Source of the DNA: DASPKX01 sp035627835
GTDB taxonomy: Bacteria > Verrucomicrobiota > Verrucomicrobiia > Limisphaerales > SXQI01
NCBI GenBank assembly: GCA_035627835.1
Contig: DASPKX010000152.1
Location: 62,001-126,000 of the forward strand
Length of the DNA: 64,000 nt
Direction: 5' to 3'
The notes beneath the pieces were generated by a model. That model was not told the DNA's origin and ran no database searches. It saw only the letters and a program-made list of their open reading frames with translations. The position numbers were made by a program, and so were the translations under genes. This document shows, piece after piece, positions 57,935 through 64,000 of this stretch (position 1 is the first letter of the stretch; every line of letters begins with the position of its first letter).

Positions 57935-58351
57935 CTACTCCGCTGCGAGCACGGCGAATCGGGCGCGCAGCCCCTCGAACTCTGGCACAAAGCGACTGAT
58001 GACTGCCTCGGCAATTTTCTCCGCAGTTTCGCCGTCGTAGGCATGAACGCTTTTATTCCTGGCCTGGAGCATCTCCATCCAAACTTCGCCATCGTCCACC
58101 AGGCCACGTTGAAAAGCTTCACGCGACGCGCTCGGGGATCCGAGAATTCCAGCGACACCCTCGGCTTCGAGGAAGTCCTTCAACACGTTCCAAGCCAGCT
58201 CGTGAGTGAACTCGAATGCTTGAATTAGGCCGTGTTGCTCAAGTTCGGAGAGGGGACGCTCAGCAGCCAGATCGGTTGCTTTCCTTAGTTGAGCGAACGC
58301 GCGGTTAAAGTTCTCAAATCGCTGCATCCAGCGGATGTCGGCTGCGTCCAT
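57935..58351 (-). CDS. HEPN-type protein of the HI0074 family (toxin of MNT/HEPN pair)
   Basis: A helical HEPN protein of 138 residues from the ATG at 58351 (an upstream ATG at 58375 is less likely). It has the motif ARNKSVHAYD, which fits R-x4-H-x-Y: the R-x4-H ribonuclease motif of HEPN toxins plus the Tyr that MntA-type partners AMPylate. The family is often annotated as nucleotidyltransferase substrate-binding protein. RNase activity is expected from the family but not proven here. Confidence 0.88.
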   Translation of the reverse strand: MDAADIRWMQRFENFNRAFAQLRKATDLAAERPLSELEQHGLIQAFEFTHELAWNVLKDFLEAEGVAGILGSPSASREAFQRGLVDDGEVWMEMLQARNKSVHAYDGETAEKIAEAVISRFVPEFEGLRARFAVLAAE

Positions 58352-58426
58352 TGAGATGGATTGTAATAAGTTCAATGGCAGAGTGGAAGTTCCTAGAACC
58401 GAAGGGGCGGGGTCGTTGCTGAGGAA

Positions 58427-58509
58427 GATGCGCCTCCCCGGGCGTCCACATCCCCTCTGCTAGCAGGAGTGCGGTGAACTGACGTCCGAAACGATCCCGG
58501 GGCAGGCGA
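58427..58509. repeat. Inverted-end small element, copy 1
   Basis: About 83 bp. The left end CGCCTCCCCGGG pairs with the right end TCCCGGGGCAGGCG. It shares with copy 2 (231 bases on) the internal ACGTCCGAAACG and the same order of blocks, with many substitutions elsewhere. Confidence 0.7.
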
Positions 58510-58661
58510 CCGGATGTTGCCGTGGCGTTTGACCATCAGCAAACATTCGGAAAGAGCCAGCCGGGAGGCGCTACTCCAATCCTGCGTGTACATTCCTCGT
58601 CAGGAAAACACCTTCAGGCTGCTTCCGGGCCTTTCAGCACGGTTCAAGCTGGCTCAATGGT

Positions 58662-58740
58662 GCGCCCCCTCGGACGTCCCCATCAAACATGCTGCAGCAA
58701 GGCCAGGAACATACGTCCGAAACGCTCCCGAGGCAGGCGC
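58662..58740. repeat. Inverted-end small element, copy 2
   Basis: About 79 bp. The left end GCGCCCCCTCGG pairs with the right end CCGAGGCAGGCGC. The C-to-T change in the left arm relative to copy 1 is matched by a G-to-A change in the right arm, so pairing is kept. Confidence 0.7.
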
Positions 58741-58869
58741 AGAGTGTGTTTAGCATAGTCCCAAACTGTCGGCCAGCGGCATAGGAACGCCGGGGCTTCC
58801 CAGCCGACGAGTCAAGCTAGCGCTCAATGCTCGCCGAGGAGCGAGGATGTGCCATTGGCTGAAAGAAAA

Positions 58870-59224
58870 TGGTGGAGGCGGCGGGAGTTGAACCCGCGTC
58901 CTTGGCAAACAAACCAGCTACGACTACATGTTTAGTCAGGAGAGAGTTTTCTGCTGTGCGATAACAACCTGACGTGATTCGCACTGCCTAGTCTGCATGC
59001 AATTATTTCGGCGAGCCGCGCGCAGTCTCCGCTGCCCACCTAACCTGCTGTAGCGTTCATCCACCTCAGCAGGTGTCAGATGGCGAACGTCGGAGCCTAA
59101 TTAGGCCGCGAGAGCTAATTCTTCGTTAGCAGTTATTTTTGGTTCGAGTGATTAACGAGGCCAACGAACCGTCCTCGACATGCCGCTTCTGGCGCATCTC
59201 CCAAGTCGAAACCAGTACGCCCCC
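58870..59224 (-). ncRNA. ssrA: tmRNA (ssrA)
   Basis: One-piece tmRNA of 355 nt. The 5' end GGGGGCGTACTGGTTTCGAC and 3' end CGCCTCCACCA form a 7-bp acceptor stem with the usual G-U at pair 3. The T arm GCGGGTTCAACTCCCGC is typical. The resume codon is GCT (preceded by TAACT), and the tag reads ANEELALAA followed by TAA (59130-59101). The tag resembles the ANSNELALAA type reported for Verrucomicrobium as I recall it. The tRNA-like end could be mistaken for a tRNA-Ala gene. Confidence 0.96.
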
Positions 59225-59244
59225 ACAAAGGGTCAAAAGCAGCC

Positions 59245-59274
59245 TTAGTATCGCTTAAAACAGCGGGATGTCAA
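59245..59274 (-). promoter_or_regulatory. Promoter of ssrA
   Basis: On the minus strand TTGACA (59274-59269) is followed after 18 bases by TACTAA (59250-59245). The mature 5' end lies 20 bases further on, so a short leader would be removed, as expected for RNase P processing. Confidence 0.6.
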
Positions 59275-59382
59275 AGAGTTGCCGAAAGGGGTTCGGGTGA
59301 GATCCCGAGGGATGCGCGCTCAGTTGGGTGCCCTCGATATGGGTTGTGATTTGGGGCCGGGAGGACAAACTTACCTAAAAGA

Positions 59383-60507
59383 ATGGGTGTGCGTTCGGGA
59401 TCCTTAATAATCGCGGTGGTTTGCGGCCTTCTTTCGGGTTGTGCGCATGCGCCCCGGCCTTACCCCATCGGCATCTACGCGGTGTTCAAGGCTGAGGATG
59501 TTCCAACGGTTGCGGCAGCAGGCTTCAACCATATTCTTGGCGCTGCGGACGCTGAAACCTTAAGGCACGCGCAGCAGCATGGGGTGAAGGTCTTCGCGCA
59601 ACCGGGCACCCAGGTTCAAGGCTTCAATCCCAGCGCGGCTCGGAAGGCCATTCATCAATATGATCAGCATCCATCTCTGCGCGGTTGGTATATCGTCGAT
59701 GAACCCGATCTATGGAACATCGCGCCTGCCGACGTGAAACGGGTTGAGAAGCATCTCAAGCGCATGGGCGCAAAGAAGCCCACGGTAGTGGTGCTGGGGA
59801 CTGGTTCGGCGGCGGCGGATTACGCACAACTAGGTGATATCGCTTTGCTGGATCGCTATCCGGTGAACCTTCGCCCGCTCGCTAGTTTTGGCCAGCATCT
59901 GCGCGACGTCCGGCTAGCCCGCCCAAAGGCGCCGCTTTACGCCGTGATTCAGGCGTTCGACTGGAAGCATTACACCAACATGGTTTCCGGGGATCTCACG
60001 CAACTGCGTCCGCCAACGGCCCGCGAGATTCGCTGCATGACTTACCTGGCCGTGGTCAACAGGGTCGATGGGCTTTTCTATTATTGCTGGAATGACCGCA
60101 AGTGGGTGATGCAAGACCATCCCGAAACCTGGGAGGCTCTTCAAAACGTCGTCGCCGACGTGCATGAGAATGCGCCTTTATTCCAAGCCCAGCATGTTTG
60201 GTGGCCGATGCGCGTTGAGCACAGCGACTCTCCGAAGCTAAACGAAGTTGGCGAGGCTTCGCTGGCCATGGCCTGCGTGGAGGTGAAGGATGGGAATTCC
60301 TCCGTCCCTCGCGGAAAGTATTTGATCGCCGTTAATACGCTGCCCCAGCCCCTCTCAGTGAGGATTCAGGCTCCGGGCAATCCGCTCCCGCCGTTGCAGG
60401 CGCTCGGGGAAGGTCGAGCTTTGAGCCTAGAGGAGAATGGCTTTTTCAGAGACTCATTTGAGCCTTACGAGGTTCATATTTACGGGCCAATCACTCCGCG
60501 TCCGTAG
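59383..60507 (+). CDS. Lipoprotein with glycosidase-like TIM-barrel appearance
   Basis: A 374-residue lipoprotein with lipobox LLSGC (Cys20). The body looks like an (alpha/beta)8 barrel: alternating strands and helices with LRGWYIVDEPDLW, where the acidic pair sits at a strand end as in glycoside-hydrolase-like proteins, then VVVLGTG, DIALLDRYPV, LYAVIQAFDW and GLFYYCWND. The C-terminal 90 residues form a beta domain. No specific family can be named, and catalysis is inferred only from fold-like pattern. A GGGAGGA lies about 17 bases before the ATG, longer than ideal. It converges directly with the DUF309 gene (stops at 60507/60508). Confidence 0.75.
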   Translation: MGVRSGSLIIAVVCGLLSGCAHAPRPYPIGIYAVFKAEDVPTVAAAGFNHILGAADAETLRHAQQHGVKVFAQPGTQVQGFNPSAARKAIHQYDQHPSLRGWYIVDEPDLWNIAPADVKRVEKHLKRMGAKKPTVVVLGTGSAAADYAQLGDIALLDRYPVNLRPLASFGQHLRDVRLARPKAPLYAVIQAFDWKHYTNMVSGDLTQLRPPTAREIRCMTYLAVVNRVDGLFYYCWNDRKWVMQDHPETWEALQNVVADVHENAPLFQAQHVWWPMRVEHSDSPKLNEVGEASLAMACVEVKDGNSSVPRGKYLIAVNTLPQPLSVRIQAPGNPLPPLQALGEGRALSLEENGFFRDSFEPYEVHIYGPITPRP

Positions 60508-60927
60508 TTAAGCAGCCACTGTGAGTTTGGGTGGCGCGTGAGAACGGATCGGATTTGCGTGGTATTGGCCTGCTTCCAGCAGAGCCAGCCAATGCTGGAT
60601 AAGGCCGAGGGCGCCCGCGATGTCGAAGCCTTCATGAAACGGCGGGTATTTTTCAAAGTTCGCGCGGGCGAGATTGAAGAGGGCTGCGGACGGTTTGAGG
60701 CGATCTTTCTGCAGGTGCACAAATGCCCCGGCGAATTGGATCAGCCCCTTGTGAAAGGAGTAGTTCGGCGAATGCTTATCCTTTAACCAAAGCTCTTCAA
60801 GCACGTCATGCGCCTCGAAGAACAGCTCTTCGTTGAAACAGGCAAAGTAGCCCAGGTAGTGCGGGTCACGGCTTTTGCCGCGGCAGCCTTCGATCAAGGC
60901 CGCGATCTTTGCGCTCTTCTTGCTCAT
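60508..60927 (-). CDS. DUF309 domain-containing protein
   Basis: A 139-residue, all-helical DUF309 protein with the family core YFACFNEELFFEAHDVLEEL followed by W, and the GLIQFAGAFVHLQK helix. The function is not established. It has no signal peptide. Its stop abuts that of the convergent lipoprotein gene, and it lies 39 bases downstream of lptD on the same strand. Confidence 0.88.
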   Translation of the reverse strand: MSKKSAKIAALIEGCRGKSRDPHYLGYFACFNEELFFEAHDVLEELWLKDKHSPNYSFHKGLIQFAGAFVHLQKDRLKPSAALFNLARANFEKYPPFHEGFDIAGALGLIQHWLALLEAGQYHANPIRSHAPPKLTVAA

Positions 60928-60966
60928 CCCGCCCCAAGATACACCAGCGGCTGCGCCTCTGTTCGC

Positions 60967-63165
60967 TTAACTGCCGAAGAGGAATGAAGGCTCCTCAGCG
61001 TCTTCACCGAGCTTATAACGAGGGAAGGCCTTTAAGCTGAAGGTGAAGGCAACGGCGAAATCATCCGGGCCGATTCCACGATGATCGCGCTGACGGAAGG
61101 TCAAAGCGCCAGTCCATGCCCGCAGGTCGCGGTAAACTGTGTAGTATTGCTCCTCAAGGGTGCCGTCGCGCGCTTCGAAGTGGTGGCTCATTCGGAAGCC
61201 CCAGTTCTGGTTAAACCGATAATACGCGCGGGTGTAGAACGTGTTATTCGCAGCCGTTGTATTGAATGGCCCGAAACGGAACCGCGGATCATCCTCGAAG
61301 TAGAAGTGGCCGAGGCGCACGCTCCAAATGTCATTCGGAATTAAGATCGCGCTGTGATTCGCCATCCGCAGGCGAGCATCATCAATGTCGTAACGGATCT
61401 CCGAGCTTAAGGTCAGCCAATGCCATGGCCGGAGGTCTAGGTCCGAGTAAAGATCCGCAAAGGTGCCCTGCCCTGGGCGAGGATCGAGGCGCCAATCCGT
61501 ATAAATGGCGGAGTTGATGACGTTCTGGATCTCGCCTTTGCGCTTGGTCTGAACCTTGTTCCGCAACCCCATGCGGAGGACGTTCTGCGAATCAATAGAG
61601 TCGATGGCGTTGTAGTCTGGATAATCGATCGGAAGCAGGCGCAGGCTTGGGTATTCGGTGTCGAATTGCGGGATCTCGGAAATGTGGGCGCTCGGGTTCG
61701 GGACGTAAACGTAGTTAAGGCTCGGCTGAATGATGTGGCGGAGGCCGTCGATATCGAACGTCTTGTTCCGCGCCCCACCCCAAACGCGGGAGGCTTTGAA
61801 GGAGGTTTCAGCCCCGGTGTTAAAAACAAAACGATCTTCTTCCGTTAAGACCGACCCGAACCCTTCCTGCTCGGTGTAGTGCGTGTAGCGGCCGCCGACG
61901 CGCGGCTCAAAGTTCAGCCACTCGAAAAAGGTGAGTGGATAAACCACCTGGTGGAAAGAATCAAAACGACCGGCGGAGTAATTCGTGTCCGGATTGGCCG
62001 CCGATTGCATCCGCAAGTAAGCCGCGGAATTTTCACCTTCGTAAAAGAGGGGTGAGTCACCAATGCGCTGGCGGAAAGCTGACAGCTTCAAGTCGGGAAG
62101 GCGCTCAACGGTGCTGAAGAAGTCGTTAACTTGCGGCTGCGCAAGGAGGTTCAGCTCGTAGTTCGGCCAAACGTGATCCAGCTCAAGAAAGGTCTTGGGC
62201 TGGGGATCTTTGCGGTAAGGGTATTCGAAGAAGTCACGGCGGACGCGCGGATCGCTTTGGGCATCGACATTGATCTTTGCGGTGAAGTTCGTGCGCAACG
62301 TGGCCTTATGCGAGAAGCGCACATGCTGCCGGTCGTCCGGGATGCGAATGGGGGAAGGATCAATCATCGGATCCTCGTCCTTCGCGTAATAATACATCGT
62401 GCTGCCGGTGCCCCAGCGGCCAAGATCCCACCGGAATTCGGGCCCGAGGGCCGCGCCTCGGCGAGTGCGGTAATCCAGATGCAACGCGCCGGTGAAGTTC
62501 GTTGTTATCTGGTAGTTATACGTGGTGAGCAGGAAGGCTCCGTAACGGCTCCGATATCCTGGCGTGAGCACCCAGTTGTTTGGATGACGCTTTAAGCTCC
62601 GGTTGTAATACGGGAAATACATCACCGGGACATTGCCCAGGCGAATCGTGGCGTGCTTCGCCTCGATAGATTCGCCCATGGTGATCTTCAGCTCCTTCGC
62701 CTGGATGCGGTAGATCGGATTCTGAACATCATCCGTCGTGACCATGCCGTCCGTGGCCGCGAAAACGTCGTTGGTGGTGTCGGCATTGAGGGCTGTGGCC
62801 CCGACGAAGAACGGCGGATGCCCCATGCGGAACTCGCCCGCATTCATCTGCCCCGTGTTGAAGTTGTATTCGACCTTTTGGCCGATGAAGAGGTGGCCTT
62901 TGCGCTGCAGGCGGACCGCGCCGCGAGCGTGCGCGATTGCGGTGTTTTGATCGAAATCGACCTCAGTGGCCGTGAGCGTGGTGTCGGCGTACCGAATCAT
63001 CACGCCGTTGCGCGCGCGAACCATTCCAGCGGCTGAGTCGTATTCGACCTCAGTGTCTGGGTTCAGGTTCTCAATGATCGGCTTTTCTTGCGCGCCCAGT
63101 TGAGGAGCGAGCGCGCAAGCCAGCAAAGAAATCGAAGAGAGAACCAGGGACCGCAGCCGCTTCAT
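60967..63165 (-). CDS. lptD: LPS-assembly outer-membrane protein LptD
   Basis: A 732-residue LptD/OstA protein. It has a signal peptide (MKRLRSLVLSSISLLACALA, cleaved near AQLGAQ), a periplasmic LptA-like beta-jellyroll (about 35-170: ATEVDFDQNTAIAHARGAVRL type repeats), and a C-terminal outer-membrane barrel of about 550 residues rich in alternating aromatic strands. It inserts LPS in the outer leaflet, so the organism should make LPS-type glycolipid. It starts 16 bases after the purL stop, so is likely co-transcribed with it. Confidence 0.92.
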   Translation of the reverse strand: MKRLRSLVLSSISLLACALAPQLGAQEKPIIENLNPDTEVEYDSAAGMVRARNGVMIRYADTTLTATEVDFDQNTAIAHARGAVRLQRKGHLFIGQKVEYNFNTGQMNAGEFRMGHPPFFVGATALNADTTNDVFAATDGMVTTDDVQNPIYRIQAKELKITMGESIEAKHATIRLGNVPVMYFPYYNRSLKRHPNNWVLTPGYRSRYGAFLLTTYNYQITTNFTGALHLDYRTRRGAALGPEFRWDLGRWGTGSTMYYYAKDEDPMIDPSPIRIPDDRQHVRFSHKATLRTNFTAKINVDAQSDPRVRRDFFEYPYRKDPQPKTFLELDHVWPNYELNLLAQPQVNDFFSTVERLPDLKLSAFRQRIGDSPLFYEGENSAAYLRMQSAANPDTNYSAGRFDSFHQVVYPLTFFEWLNFEPRVGGRYTHYTEQEGFGSVLTEEDRFVFNTGAETSFKASRVWGGARNKTFDIDGLRHIIQPSLNYVYVPNPSAHISEIPQFDTEYPSLRLLPIDYPDYNAIDSIDSQNVLRMGLRNKVQTKRKGEIQNVINSAIYTDWRLDPRPGQGTFADLYSDLDLRPWHWLTLSSEIRYDIDDARLRMANHSAILIPNDIWSVRLGHFYFEDDPRFRFGPFNTTAANNTFYTRAYYRFNQNWGFRMSHHFEARDGTLEEQYYTVYRDLRAWTGALTFRQRDHRGIGPDDFAVAFTFSLKAFPRYKLGEDAEEPSFLFGS

Positions 63166-63181
63166 TTTGCGCAGGACTTAA

Positions 63182-64000
63182 TCACATGCGCATCTGCCGG
63201 TCTATCGAATTCCACCAGAGATCGTGCAGCTCAGAGAGGCTCCATGATTGCACGCCATCGGCTAATTTGATCTCCAGCCGGTCCCCACCAACGCTTCCGA
63301 GGCGCCGGGTTGGCACACCCATGAGTTTGGCGCGCTCGATTACTTTAACCGCATCCTTCTCGGAGCAGGAAATAACCACGCGCGATTGCGCTTCCCCAAA
63401 GAGAAGAGCGTCCGCGCGAACGTCCTTGAGGTCAGACAAGTCGATCGAGGCCCCGAGGAACCGTGGCGTGCCGCGAGCTTCGTGGCGGGAAATCGACGAT
63501 TCCGCGATGGCCACCGCCAGGCCGCCTTCGCTGCAATCATGAGCGCTCTTGATCAGCCCGCTCTGAATAAGACCGAGAAGGGTCGTGTGCAGGTTCTTCT
63601 CCACTTCGAGATCGATGCGAGGCGGGGTGCCTGCCTTCTTGCCGTGCTGGCGAAGCAGGTATGCCGAGCCGCCGAGGCCAAGCAGAGGGTCTGCTTTATC
63701 CACGACCTCGCCGAGGAGGATCACGGCATCACCCTCGCTCTTGAACCATTGCGTGGTGATGTGCTCAACCTTATCGATGATGCCGACCAAACCAACCGTT
63801 GGGGTCGGGTCAATCGGGCCGTTAGGGTTTTGGTTGTAGAGGCTGACGTTGCCGCCCGTCACGGGAGCGTTGAACACTCGGCAAGCTTCAGCCAAACCCT
63901 CTACGGCGCGTTTGATTTGGTAAAAGATCTCGGGATTGTGCGGGTTGCCGAAGTTGAGGTTGTCCGTTGCGCCCAATGGCACAGCTCCAGTGCAAGCCAG
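63182..64000 (-). CDS. purL: Phosphoribosylformylglycinamidine synthase PurL, C-terminal part (cut by window edge)
   Basis: The C-terminal 272 or so residues of PurL (FGAM synthase, fourth step of purine synthesis). The visible frame starts in ACTGAVPLGATDNLNFGNP and continues through VTGGNVSLYNQ, VGLVGIIDKVEH, GLIKSAHDCSEGGLAVA and the C-terminal AIRS-type domain. The reading frame is open to the last base, so the 5' end lies beyond the window. The Met-like start sometimes assigned at 63982 is an internal GTG (Val). Confidence 0.95.
   Translation of the reverse strand: MACTGAVPLGATDNLNFGNPHNPEIFYQIKRAVEGLAEACRVFNAPVTGGNVSLYNQNPNGPIDPTPTVGLVGIIDKVEHITTQWFKSEGDAVILLGEVVDKADPLLGLGGSAYLLRQHGKKAGTPPRIDLEVEKNLHTTLLGLIQSGLIKSAHDCSEGGLAVAIAESSISRHEARGTPRFLGASIDLSDLKDVRADALLFGEAQSRVVISCSEKDAVKVIERAKLMGVPTRRLGSVGGDRLEIKLADGVQSWSLSELHDLWWNSIDRQMRM

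Larger units (their letters stand above)
58352..58869. other. Gene-free region between HEPN gene and tmRNA
   Basis: 518 bases without a credible gene. It holds two copies of an imperfect 80-bp element with inverted ends (listed separately). Small open frames here run across the repeats and have no recognisable features. The 3' flank of the tmRNA and the promoter of the HEPN/MNT pair must also lie here. Confidence 0.6.

Noticed and set aside
58514..58758. Small plus-strand frames (about 78 codons) before tmRNA
   Set aside because: They run through two copies of a non-coding inverted-end repeat, overlap each other in two frames, and show no family features.
58870..58950. Possible tRNA-Ala gene
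   Set aside because: The T arm and CCA end belong to the tRNA-like half of tmRNA; no anticodon arm is present.

Overview
The window looks like a chromosomal segment of a Gram-negative member of the Planctomycetes-Verrucomicrobia-Chlamydiae superphylum, most probably Verrucomicrobiota. Supporting signs are a paired DUF1552 / cytochrome-like DUF1592 gene set, a prepilin-like protein with a C-terminal H-x9-DG signature, a giant protein carrying an N-terminal LEPR-XLL motif, Tat-exported sugar-metabolism-like enzymes, an LptD outer-membrane protein, and a tmRNA whose tag reads ANEELALAA. This assignment is inference from gene content; no rRNA or marker phylogeny is available here.

Layout. (1) 119-9882, minus strand: a tight chemosensory operon, transcribed receiver protein - CheA - CheW - soluble receptor - CheR - CheB - CheY - CheC - PAS/GAF histidine kinase. 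Most junctions overlap or are separated by under 12 bases. The receptor has no membrane segment and has exceptionally long coiled-coil arms built from register-matched 28-residue repeats. (2) 9941-12480, plus strand: a secreted PQQ-type beta-propeller and a Tat-type Gfo/Idh/MocA oxidoreductase. (3) 12664-18471, minus strand: a SprT-like metalloprotein, the DUF1552/DUF1592 pair and a secreted esterase, with structured dispersed repeats in the gaps. (4) 19064-24055: a PhyH-type dioxygenase, a prepilin-like protein, an M48 lipoprotein peptidase, a phospholipase D-like protein and a TIM-barrel isomerase. (5) 24122-28251: two translationally overlapping, unrecognised, probably exported proteins. 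(6) 28426-56991: one uninterrupted 9,521-codon gene for a giant modular surface or secreted protein (45% of the window), overlapping an upstream receiver-only response regulator. (7) 57546-58351: an MNT/HEPN toxin-antitoxin-like pair. (8) 58870-59224: tmRNA. (9) 59383-64000: a lipoprotein with a glycosidase-like look, a DUF309 protein, LptD, and the C-terminal part of PurL running off the window.

How the parts may work together. The chemosensory operon has a full phosphorelay and adaptation set but no motor genes nearby, so its output could be taxis, surface motility, or control of something else. The giant protein is built from beta-helix-like repeats, cadherin-like, FG-GAP, LamG, DUF11, PKD and Ig-like domains, as expected for an adhesin or matrix protein. 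Its gene is coupled to a lone receiver protein, which is a possible route for phosphorelay control. The intergenic regions hold at least two families of small palindromic repeats with compensatory changes, tandem 10-bp repeats and a 16-bp perfect palindrome upstream of the esterase, and a hairpin directly in front of the dioxygenase ribosome-binding site.
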